NCBI GenBank assembly: GCA_002424865.1
Contig: DILC01000031.1
Location: 10,493 to 28,331, forward strand
Direction: 5' to 3'
Length of the DNA stretch: 17,839 nt
Source: Rhodocyclaceae bacterium UBA5602
GTDB taxonomy: Bacteria > Pseudomonadota > Gammaproteobacteria > Burkholderiales > Rhodocyclaceae
In this document: in pieces, positions 1-6,384 of the stretch
How positions within the stretch are numbered: the first letter of the stretch is position 1
Layout: every line of letters starts with the position of its first letter
Notes under the pieces: model-generated
The model's input: the letters and a program-made list of their open reading frames with translations, nothing else
Told to the model about the DNA's origin: nothing
Database searches by the model: none
Program-made: the position numbers and the translations under genes

Positions 1-933
1 CAGCAAGTGATCGCACCGAACAAGGTGATCATGCGCTGGCTGGCGCATCGCGGCGGCGCGCTCGATTATCAGGCGCATTGCGCTGCTCACCCAGACACGC
101 CTTTTCCGGTAGCGGTGGTGCTGGGATGTGATCCGGCCACGATTCTGGGGGCGGTCACGCCCGTGCCGGACAGTTTGTCGGAATATCAATTTGCGGGCTT
201 GTTGCGCGGCAGTAAAACGGAACTGGTGAAATGCATAGGCTCGGATTTACAAGTGCCGGCGCGTGCCGAGATTGTTCTGGAAGGCGTGATTCACCCCGGC
301 GAGACGGCGTTGGAAGGGCCATTTGGCGACCACACCGGGTATTACAACGAGCAGGCGGAATTTCCTGTATTCACCATTGATCGCATTACCCTGCGACGCG
401 ATGCGATCTATCACTCCACCTATACCGGCAAGCCGCCGGATGAACCGGCGATGCTGGGCCTGGCGCTTAACGAAGTGTTTGTGCCGCTGTTGCAAAAGCA
501 GTATCCGGAAATTGTCGATTTTTATCTGCCGCCGGAGGGTTGTTCGTATCGGCTGGCGGTGGTGTCGATCAAAAAACAATATCCGGGGCATGCCAAGCGG
601 GTGATGTTCGGCATCTGGAGTTTTTTGCGCCAGTTCATGTATACCAAGTTCATTATCGTTACCGATGAGGATGTGGATGTGCGAGATTGGAAAGCCGTGA
701 TCTGGGCAATGACCACGCGCGTGGATGCGGCGCGCGACACGTTGATTGCGGAAAATACGCCGATTGATTATCTGGATTTTGCCTCGCCTGTGTCAGGCCT
801 TGGCAGCAAAATGGGGATAGATGCGACGAACAAATGGCCTGGCGAGACGACGCGCGAATGGGGGCGGCCGATTGCGATGGATGCTGCTATCAAGCAACGG
901 ATTGATTTATTGTGGGGAGAACTGGGATTATGA
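1..933 (+). CDS. ubiD: UbiD, 3-octaprenyl-4-hydroxybenzoate carboxy-lyase, C-terminal part (5' end outside window)
   Basis: This enzyme decarboxylates the prenylated 4-hydroxybenzoate intermediate of ubiquinone synthesis with a prenylated-FMN cofactor supplied by UbiX. The reading frame is open from base 1, so about 310 C-terminal residues are present against roughly 490 in the E. coli protein. The first ATG or GTG in view is not the real start. The family signature EGPFGDHTGYYN lies near residues 103-114; by analogy with Fdc1 the Glu and the Asp five residues later are the acidic catalytic residues. It is followed by the E. coli-like stretches STYTGKPPDEPA, FYLPPEGCSYR, GHAKRVM, NTPIDYLDFASPVSG and NKWPGET. 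The C-terminus ends where the family normally ends, so this looks intact at the 3' side. The TGA stop overlaps the ATG of the next gene. Function is assigned from strong remembered similarity to E. coli UbiD. Confidence 0.96.
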   Translation, partial: QQVIAPNKVIMRWLAHRGGALDYQAHCAAHPDTPFPVAVVLGCDPATILGAVTPVPDSLSEYQFAGLLRGSKTELVKCIGSDLQVPARAEIVLEGVIHPGETALEGPFGDHTGYYNEQAEFPVFTIDRITLRRDAIYHSTYTGKPPDEPAMLGLALNEVFVPLLQKQYPEIVDFYLPPEGCSYRLAVVSIKKQYPGHAKRVMFGIWSFLRQFMYTKFIIVTDEDVDVRDWKAVIWAMTTRVDAARDTLIAENTPIDYLDFASPVSGLGSKMGIDATNKWPGETTREWGRPIAMDAAIKQRIDLLWGELGL

Positions 934-1340
934 GTAACGGCATTGAAGTGTTCAACGGCAACGGGCAGCTGGATGGCGCGCGTGCCTGGTGTCATGTGAT
1001 GTATGGCCTGCATGCGCTCTCTGCCTTGTCAGGCATTTTGACTTCTGCCACCGTGGCGGGGGCTTTTGTGTTCGGCTGGCCGTCGATTATTGCGGTGATC
1101 ATTAACTTCGTGACGCAAAGCCAGGTGCGTGGCACGTGGCTGGAATCGCACTGGCGCTGGCAGTGGCGCAGCTTCTGGTTTGCTGCGCTGTGGTTGCTGG
1201 TTTCGGGTTTGCTGGCGATTACCCTGATTGGCATTCCGTTCGCCTTCCTGGCGATTGTCAGCACGGGCGTGTGGGTGCTGTACCGCGTGGTGCGCGGCTG
1301 GCTGGCGCTGCTGGATAAGCGGGGCATGCCGTTGCCGTGA
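930..1340 (+). CDS. small integral membrane protein, COG3671/DUF4870-like
   Basis: This is a 136-residue membrane protein of unknown function. The start at 930 is preferred because its ATG overlaps the ubiD stop as ATGA, which suggests translational coupling; an upstream in-frame ATG at 912 would lie inside ubiD. Hydrophobic segments fall at about residues 23-42, 44-62, 82-100 and 101-121. A Trp/Arg-rich amphipathic linker (residues 65-80, containing ESHWRWQWRSFW) separates the two pairs. The C-terminus has YRVVRGW and ends DKRGMPLP, which I associate with the COG3671 predicted membrane proteins common in betaproteobacteria. Coupling to ubiD hints at a membrane or quinone link, but that is inference only and no enzymatic motif is visible. 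Confidence 0.85.
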   Translation: MSNGIEVFNGNGQLDGARAWCHVMYGLHALSALSGILTSATVAGAFVFGWPSIIAVIINFVTQSQVRGTWLESHWRWQWRSFWFAALWLLVSGLLAITLIGIPFAFLAIVSTGVWVLYRVVRGWLALLDKRGMPLP

Positions 1341-1435
1341 GGAGAACGTCGGGGGCACGGAGAAGGCGGGTGAAATGCTGGAGTCATGCTGGCAACCACT
1401 CTTGTCGCCGTGTCGCCATCGCCGACTTTTCAGGG

Positions 1436-1462
1436 GGAATGGACTGGCTCGATGGTCCTTCC
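1436..1462. terminator. weak hairpin between convergent genes
   Basis: GGAA-T-GGAC (1436-1444) can pair with GTCC-TTCC (1455-1462) across a 10-base loop, with one bulged T. It lies between the 3' ends of the convergent membrane-protein and cytochrome genes, where a bidirectional terminator would be expected. No T-tract follows on either strand, so the call is weak. The rest of 1341-1475 shows nothing else. Confidence 0.2.
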
Positions 1463-1475
1463 GTGAATGCTGTTT

Positions 1476-1949
1476 TCAGCCTGCGCGGAAGGTTTTATGG
1501 CAGGTGCGGCAGGTGTCGTAAAGCTTTTTATAGACCGGTTCTATCGTGGCCGCGTCTTTGTGTTGCGCGACAGATACCAGCTCGTCGGTGGCGGCTAAAA
1601 AGGCTTGCCGGTCTTGTTCGAATTCCCCGGGGCGCTGCCAAATGGCGGCGGCGGCTTTGGTCGGCGGGTAGTTGGTGTGCGGGCCAAAATGCGCCCAAGG
1701 GGCATCGCGCCGGGCCTTTAGCTCATTGGCCAGGGCGAGGAACTTCTCCGCTTGGTAATTGTTGGTGCGCAGCATCGTGCCCATGGGTTCAAACACCTTG
1801 AGGATTTCCTTGAAGGCTTGCTGACGATGCATGACTGGCTGTCCGGGCTGGTCATCGGTGACGGTATTGCAGCCAGTGAATAAGAGGGTAAAGGCGAAAA
1901 ACGTTAAAAACGTGGGTAACTGCGCGGGTAACTTTTTGGGCGTGGGCAT
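1476..1949 (-). CDS. cytochrome c'/c-556-like heme lipoprotein
   Basis: This 157-residue protein looks like a small exported c-type cytochrome of the cytochrome c' four-helix-bundle family (Cytochrom_C_2). The N-terminus has KK, then a hydrophobic run, then LLFTGC with Cys27, a plausible though not ideal lipobox because Phe is at -3; it may therefore be membrane-anchored in the periplasm. The single heme-binding CxxCH (Cys147, Cys150, His151; CRTCHKTFR) lies at the extreme C-terminus, as is usual for this family. An RQQAF motif at 42-46 matches the conserved helix-1 Arg, but Phe occupies the place where many members carry the distal Met. FEPMGTML follows at 53-60. A hydrophobic distal pocket would favour a five-coordinate, NO/CO-binding heme over electron transfer, which is inference. 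It stands alone, with about 130 bp on each side. Confidence 0.85.
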   Translation of the reverse strand: MPTPKKLPAQLPTFLTFFAFTLLFTGCNTVTDDQPGQPVMHRQQAFKEILKVFEPMGTMLRTNNYQAEKFLALANELKARRDAPWAHFGPHTNYPPTKAAAAIWQRPGEFEQDRQAFLAATDELVSVAQHKDAATIEPVYKKLYDTCRTCHKTFRAG

Positions 1950-2079
1950 GAGGTGTGGGCATGGGGTGAGGCGTGACCGTCGACAGGTTTTAAGTGGCGG
2001 GTTGATCCGGGTTCGATCTGAATTTGGTCTGGTTTACTCAGAACGAACCGGTGGGCAATAGTTCAAGCCTTGGGTAAAT

Positions 2080-2880
2080 TCAGGTGGCACTGAACTGATA
2101 AGCATCCATTGCCACAGCCCCCAGGGTGGTTTCGCGGTACAGCACCGCGCAGTGTGGCACTTGATCTGCTGCGCTGGCCGCGCCTAGCGCGACATAAAGC
2201 GGCAATAAATGATCGTCTGACGGGTGCGCGCGCACGGCGTGGGGCGCCTGGCGGCGGTAGTCCAGCAAGGCGGGCAAGTCGCGCTGCGTGAGTTTGTTGG
2301 CAAACCAGTCGGTAAATTCAGTCACATAGGGCAGCGCTTGGCCGTCCTGCGCATCGCGTTGCACATCGCGCAGGTTGTGGGTGATGGAGCCTGAGGCCAT
2401 GATCAGAACGCCTTCTTGCGTCAAGGAATTGAGGCGTTGGCCAAGGCGATAGTGCGCTTCGGGTGACGCTTCGGGCATGACGGCAAACTGGATGACGGGG
2501 ATGTCGGCTCGGGGATACATAAAGCGCAACGGCACCCAGGCGCCATGATCCAGCCCGCGCTGGGAATCTACCCCTATGCCGGGGATGAGTGCACGGATTT
2601 TTTCGGACAGCGCGACGGCGCCGGGCGGGGTGTATTGGATTTCATACATGGGCGCGGGGAAGCCATAAAAGTCGTGGATGGTTTCCGGGCGCTGCGCCGC
2701 TGTCACGGCGGGTTGATGGGTCAGCCAATGGGCGGAGACGGAAAGAATGGCTTTAGGGCGCGGTAGTTTGGCTGCGAGCTGTTCCCAAAATCGGCCGGTG
2801 TTGCCCGGTGCAATGGAGGTCATGGGCGAGCCGTGGGAAAGAAACAGGGTGGGCAGGGCTGGAGTGGTTGTGCTGGTCAT
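2080..2880 (-). CDS. LigB-type extradiol dioxygenase, 4,5-DOPA dioxygenase (YgiD/DODA) family
   Basis: This 266-residue protein belongs to the class III ring-cleaving dioxygenase (LigB/DODA) family, which opens catechol-type rings using non-heme iron; E. coli YgiD is a zinc-bound relative. Family motifs are all present: LFLSHGSPM (His16), SVSAHW (His51), LDHGAWVPL (His112) and MASGSITHNL (His168). Length matches the family (about 260-270). I chose the ATG at 2880 because the family start lies just before LPTLFLSHGSP and a purine-rich GAAGAAAGA precedes it. The longer frame to 3006 adds 42 residues with no family counterpart. No ring-degradation neighbours are present, so the natural substrate cannot be read from context and a housekeeping or detoxifying role is as likely as DOPA cleavage. 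Confidence 0.9.
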   Translation of the reverse strand: MTSTTTPALPTLFLSHGSPMTSIAPGNTGRFWEQLAAKLPRPKAILSVSAHWLTHQPAVTAAQRPETIHDFYGFPAPMYEIQYTPPGAVALSEKIRALIPGIGVDSQRGLDHGAWVPLRFMYPRADIPVIQFAVMPEASPEAHYRLGQRLNSLTQEGVLIMASGSITHNLRDVQRDAQDGQALPYVTEFTDWFANKLTQRDLPALLDYRRQAPHAVRAHPSDDHLLPLYVALGAASAADQVPHCAVLYRETTLGAVAMDAYQFSAT

Positions 2881-3024
2881 CGTGTGTCTTTCTTCTTGAC
2901 GGTGTTTTTTTGGCCAATGCGGGTGAAGGATTGTTGCGGGTGGCCGTTGAGTGCCTAAGCGCGGCGAGCCGTTGGCTAGACTAAGAAAAGTCGGCGTTGG
3001 CGGCACGGCGTGGACATTAACATT

Positions 3025-3037
3025 AACGCTCAGCGTT
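3025..3037. repeat. short perfect inverted repeat downstream of the GNAT gene
   Basis: AACGCT-C-AGCGTT is a perfect 6-bp dyad with a one-base centre, lying about 33 bp past the stop of the minus-strand acetyltransferase gene and about 145 bp upstream of the dioxygenase start. Read on the minus strand it is followed by AATGTTAATGT, so it may be a weak terminator for the tesA-cyclase-GNAT operon. It could equally be an operator for the dioxygenase gene. Otherwise the gap 2881-3069 shows no convincing promoter or gene. Confidence 0.3.
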
Positions 3038-3069
3038 CCGGTGGGCCGTTCAGCGCTTGAAACCCGTGA

Positions 3070-3648
3070 TCAAAGTGTGAGCGTGCCTTCCCGCAAGCAA
3101 GGGTCGTCGGGATGTGTGGAGAGTTGAAAGCCAAGACTGGCAACAAAGTTGAGCATGGGAATGTTTTCGGCAAGAAATTCTCCGGTCATGGTTTTAAAGC
3201 CGTGGCTCCTCGCGGCCTGGATGAGCTGCTGCATGAGGTGATAGCCAAGGCCTTGATCTTGCCAGGCGTCGGCAATGACGATGGCAAACTCGCAGCTTGA
3301 TCGTGTGGCGTCATCTGCCACGGCGGCATAGCGGCAAGCGCCGATTTCCTTATCGACGCCGTTTTCCTCAATCAAGGCAATAAACGCCATGTTGCGGTCG
3401 TAGTCGATGTGCGTGAAGCGGTCTAGCTGGTCATTGGAGAGTTCGCTGCACATGTTCATGAAGCGCCGGTAACGCGTGTGCGGCGAGAGCGCCTTGATGA
3501 AGTCCTGTTCGCGTTTGGCATCGCTTTCCCTGATCGGGCGAACGCGGATGAGCGCGCCATTTTTGCTGTGGAACAGGGTGTGTAGCTCAAGCTGTGCGTC
3601 AGCCCCCGCTGCGGCCTTGTCGCTTGCCGATATTTCCGGGTTGGCCAT
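3070..3648 (-). CDS. GNAT-family N-acetyltransferase (Pat/YfiQ C-terminal-domain-like)
   Basis: This 192-residue protein is a stand-alone GCN5-related acetyltransferase. The start of the domain, IRVRPIRESDAKREQDFIKALSP (about residues 34-56) followed by RYRRFM, resembles the C-terminal acetyltransferase domain of protein lysine acetyltransferases such as Pat/YfiQ. The acetyl-CoA pyrophosphate-binding motif is DAWQDQGLGYHLMQQLI, with Gln130, Gly133 and Gly135 of QxxGxG in place. FVASLGFQ near the C-terminus is the usual GNAT motif B region. The large acyl-CoA-synthetase-like part of Pat and any cyclic-nucleotide-binding domain are absent. The start is 8 bases after the stop of the cyclase gene on the same strand, so the two are probably co-transcribed. 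Substrate is unknown; a protein lysine is plausible because of the Pat-like domain. Confidence 0.88.
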   Translation of the reverse strand: MANPEISASDKAAAGADAQLELHTLFHSKNGALIRVRPIRESDAKREQDFIKALSPHTRYRRFMNMCSELSNDQLDRFTHIDYDRNMAFIALIEENGVDKEIGACRYAAVADDATRSSCEFAIVIADAWQDQGLGYHLMQQLIQAARSHGFKTMTGEFLAENIPMLNFVASLGFQLSTHPDDPCLREGTLTL

Positions 3649-3656
3649 TGGCTTGG

Positions 3657-5012
3657 TTATGGCGCAGGTGCGCGGACATTGCGACCGCTCATGTGATGCG
3701 AGAAGTGGCGGTCGGCATTCAGGATGTGATTGACCAGCCAGTCGGTGAGCTTGTTTTTGATGCGCAGGCTAAGGTAGTCAAGGCCTGTGGTGTCGCAGGC
3801 AATTTCTTCTTGCATCTCGTCCAGGTAGTCAAAAAAGCGCTGGTGCTGGCGCTGATGCAGTTCAAGGAACGGATAGTTTTTTTCATGCATCATGCTCTCT
3901 TCCTGGGCAAAGGCTTCCGCTGCGGTTAAATGGATTTGCTTGAGTTGTGGCGCGATGTGCGCTGTTGTGCCTGCTTGTACGGAGCGTATCAAGGCATGCA
4001 AGTCGTTGAGCAGGCGCTGATGAGTTTTGTCGAGCGGTTCAATGTTTAACGAGTACTCGTTGAGCCAGACAAACTCAGTGGCCTGGGTGAGTGCCTGCGT
4101 AAAGGCGGGCGCGGGCTCTGCTTGCTGCGCCAGCGCTTGGCAGCGCAGTAAATAGGCGCGTGCGGCGGTATCGTCCGGCGCCTCGGCCAAGCACTGCGCA
4201 AAAAATACCTGGGCCGCGGGGAAGTCGCCCAGGTGGTAGTGGGCGAGCGCGCGCTGGAAGCTGGGCCAGGTGTTTTTCTTGGCGATGCGTAGCGCGGGCG
4301 GGTCGGCATCAATGACTTCATACACGGATTGCTCATCCTGTTTGCCGCGGACATAGGTGCGGTCAAGAAAACGGAGCGACCATGGCTTGGTATTTTCCAG
4401 GCTGCTCAGGGTGTATTCACTGATCAGGATCGGCACTTGATATTCTTTGGTCAAGTGCTCCAGGCGGGAGGCGAGATTGACCGCATCGCCAATCACCGTG
4501 CCATCCATGCGGCCTTGACCCCCGACTGTTCCCAGGATGACAATGCCGGTGTTGATGCCAATGCCGATCTTGACGGGGCGATAGCCTGCGCGGTCACGAC
4601 CGGCGTTGTATTCATCGAGCTTGGCGAGCATGGCCAGGCTGCAGCGCAGGGCATCATCGGGGGAGGTGGGGAATAAAGCCATGATGGCGTCCCCAATGTA
4701 TTTGTCGATAATGCCGCCATGCGCAGCGATTACCGGCTCCATTTGCACAAGATAGGAATTCAGGAAGTTGAAGTTTTCCTGCGGACTCATGCTCTCCGAG
4801 AGCGACGTGAAGTCGCGAATGTCAGAGAACAGGATGGTCATGGAACGTTCTACCTGCTGGCCCAAGTGCACTGTGCGGATGTCATTGACGCCAAGCAATT
4901 CCAGAAACTGCCGGGGCACGAAGCGGCTATAGGCAGCTTCGGTTTCGTTCAGGTGCGCTTGGCTGGCTTGCAGAGAATAAGGCTGGTAGTTGGAAGGGTG
5001 TGAAGTGGTCAT
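3657..5012 (-). CDS. soluble class III nucleotide cyclase fused to a hemerythrin-like domain
   Basis: This 451-residue protein has no signal peptide or membrane segment. Residues about 30-200 form a class III cyclase domain. Metal aspartates are Asp64 (FSDIRDFT) and Asp108 (KYIGDAIMALF), 44 residues apart. Purine-selecting Lys104 and Asp170 (GRMDGT) fit adenylate rather than guanylate cyclase. Transition-state Asn179 and Arg183 lie in GDAVNLASRLE. Residues 250-298 are a TPR-like pair of helices usual after such cyclases. Residues 314-440 are a bacteriohemerythrin domain with W316 and ligand candidates His331, Glu371, His386, His390, His429 and Asp434 at family spacing. The seventh ligand (His of HFxxE) is Ala367 in AFAQEE. 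The family would make cAMP in response to O2, redox state or iron; that is inference. Its ATG overlaps the tesA TGA (ATGA), and the GNAT gene follows after 8 bases. Confidence 0.92.
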   Translation of the reverse strand: MTTSHPSNYQPYSLQASQAHLNETEAAYSRFVPRQFLELLGVNDIRTVHLGQQVERSMTILFSDIRDFTSLSESMSPQENFNFLNSYLVQMEPVIAAHGGIIDKYIGDAIMALFPTSPDDALRCSLAMLAKLDEYNAGRDRAGYRPVKIGIGINTGIVILGTVGGQGRMDGTVIGDAVNLASRLEHLTKEYQVPILISEYTLSSLENTKPWSLRFLDRTYVRGKQDEQSVYEVIDADPPALRIAKKNTWPSFQRALAHYHLGDFPAAQVFFAQCLAEAPDDTAARAYLLRCQALAQQAEPAPAFTQALTQATEFVWLNEYSLNIEPLDKTHQRLLNDLHALIRSVQAGTTAHIAPQLKQIHLTAAEAFAQEESMMHEKNYPFLELHQRQHQRFFDYLDEMQEEIACDTTGLDYLSLRIKNKLTDWLVNHILNADRHFSHHMSGRNVRAPAP

Positions 5013-5686
5013 GAGGTCTTGGCCGTTAAGCGGTGAGTCGGTGCGGTTTTAAGCAAGGGGGACAGCGCCTTCCAGACATGGTCAAGCAGCAAAGGCTGGA
5101 CTTTGGCCGTGGGATGCAGGCCGTCGGCCTGAAAGGCTTGCGGGTCAAGTGCAATGGGTTCGAGCAAGAACGGCAGCAAGCTGATCTTTTCATTTTTGGC
5201 CAGTACGTTAAAGCTGGCGCCAAAGCGTTGTGTATAGCTAAAACCATAGTTGGGTGGCACGCGTATGCCTACTAGCAGCACCTGTGCGTTGTGTTGCTTG
5301 GCTGCGCGAATCATGGCGGTGAGGTTGTCTTCCATGGCGGCAAGCGGTAAACCCTGCAAGCCATCGTTGGCGCCCAGCGCAATGATGACGACGGCGGGTT
5401 GCGCTTGTTGCAAGGCCGCAGAAAACCGTGCGCGCCCTCCTGCGGTGGTTTCTCCGCTGATGCTGGCATTAACGACTTTGTAGGGGAGTTGCTTCGCTTT
5501 CAGGCGTTCGTTGAGCAAGGCGGGCCAGCTTTCTGCAATGGCCAAACCATAACCTGCGGATAAGCTGTCGCCATAAACCAGGATCGTGCGCGGTGCGGCC
5601 TCAGGCGCGGCCGCTGCCGCAAGTTGTGTAGCATGGACGCCAAAGCCAAATAGCAGGTAAAAAATGAATGAAAGACATTTATACAT
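5009..5686 (-). CDS. tesA: TesA-type SGNH hydrolase: arylesterase / acyl-CoA thioesterase I
   Basis: This secreted esterase of 225 residues is close to E. coli TesA, which hydrolyses acyl-CoAs, aryl esters and lysophospholipids in the periplasm. The start at 5686 gives MYK followed by a hydrophobic stretch and a plausible signal-peptidase site after VHA (residue 19). SGNH blocks are all visible: GDSLSAGYG (Ser41 nucleophile), SGETTAGG (Gly78), GANDGLQG (Asn107) and DGLHP (Asp188, His191). The frame stays open upstream to 5887, but that part is antisense to the ABC gene and has no family counterpart, so I reject it. It is first in an operon with the cyclase and GNAT genes. Its start codon and an alternative start of the divergent ABC gene share the tetranucleotide CATG at 5684-5687, so the promoter must lie inside the ABC coding region. 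Confidence 0.94.
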   Translation of the reverse strand: MYKCLSFIFYLLFGFGVHATQLAAAAAPEAAPRTILVYGDSLSAGYGLAIAESWPALLNERLKAKQLPYKVVNASISGETTAGGRARFSAALQQAQPAVVIIALGANDGLQGLPLAAMEDNLTAMIRAAKQHNAQVLLVGIRVPPNYGFSYTQRFGASFNVLAKNEKISLLPFLLEPIALDPQAFQADGLHPTAKVQPLLLDHVWKALSPLLKTAPTHRLTAKTS

Positions 5687-6383
5687 GACGATGAAAAAAC
5701 CAGTGATTGAGTTGTTGGCTGTAGGTAAAACGGTCGCAAGCAGTGCGGATGGCAACCTGGGAACCTTGAGCATTCTGCACGATATTACATTCACCGTGCA
5801 GGCAGGTGAATCCGTGGCGATTGTCGGGGCTTCAGGTTCGGGCAAATCCACTTTGCTGGGCTTGATGGCCGGTTTGGATTTGCCCACGGCCGGCAGTGTG
5901 CGCTTGGGTGGCGAGAATTTGGGTTTGCTGGATGAGGATGACCGCGCTGCTTTGCGTGGGCGCGTTTTGGGGTTTGTGTTTCAGTCTTTCCAGTTGCTGC
6001 CTGCGCTCAATGCGCTGGAAAACGTGATGTTGCCACTCGAACTGGCCAATAAGCCGGATGCGCGGGCGCTGGCCGAAGCGATGCTCAACCGCGTGGGTCT
6101 GGGCGCGCGCTTGACGCATTACCCCAAGCATTTATCCGGTGGCGAGCAGCAGCGGGTGGCTTTGGCACGGGCGTTTGCTATGCAGCCACACTTGCTTTTG
6201 GCCGATGAGCCTACCGGCAACCTGGATGCTGCCACCGGCGCACAGGTCATTGAGCTGATGTTCGCTATGAATGCCGAGGCTGGAACGACGCTGGTTTTGG
6301 TGACGCACGACCCGCAACTCGCCCAGCGTTGTGGCCGCACTTTGCGTCTGGCAAGCGGACGATTGGTGCTTGATGGGCGCTGA
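5664..6383 (+). CDS. ybbA: ABC transporter ATP-binding protein, YbbA/LolD type
   Basis: This 239-residue protein is a complete MacB/LolD-class ABC ATPase, which would energise a FtsX-like permease that moves lipids, lipoproteins or peptides out of the inner membrane. Walker A GASGSGKST is at 55-63, the Q-loop at Gln107 (VFQSFQLLP), signature LSGGEQQRVALARA at 157-170, Walker B LLLADEPTGNLD at 177-188, and the H-loop His at 215. The start at 5664 has AGCAGG about six bases upstream; ATGs at 5685 and 5691 are alternatives. It is divergent to tesA, as ybbA is in E. coli, but the ybbP permease gene that normally follows is absent: the next gene is convergent hpnE, one base away. The partner must be encoded elsewhere or be lost. 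The symbol is based on the tesA context. Confidence 0.9.
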   Translation: MNERHLYMTMKKPVIELLAVGKTVASSADGNLGTLSILHDITFTVQAGESVAIVGASGSGKSTLLGLMAGLDLPTAGSVRLGGENLGLLDEDDRAALRGRVLGFVFQSFQLLPALNALENVMLPLELANKPDARALAEAMLNRVGLGARLTHYPKHLSGGEQQRVALARAFAMQPHLLLADEPTGNLDAATGAQVIELMFAMNAEAGTTLVLVTHDPQLAQRCGRTLRLASGRLVLDGR

Positions 6384-6384
6384 A

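Noticed and set aside
1337..1801. Plus-strand open frame of 154 codons across the cytochrome gene
   Set aside because: It is Arg/Trp-rich, has no recognisable motif, and is a shadow of the minus-strand cytochrome with its CxxCH and lipobox.
1831..2061. Plus-strand open frame of 76 codons
   Set aside because: It starts inside the antisense of the cytochrome signal peptide and shows no family features or good ribosome-binding site.
2881..3006. 42-residue upstream extension of the dioxygenase frame
   Set aside because: The family begins just before LPTLFLSHGSP, a purine-rich site precedes the ATG at 2880, and the extension is Pro/Arg-rich with no family match.
5687..5887. 67-residue upstream extension of the tesA frame
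   Set aside because: It is antisense to the conserved N-terminus of the ABC ATPase and would bury the signal peptide; the start at 5686 gives a normal exported TesA.
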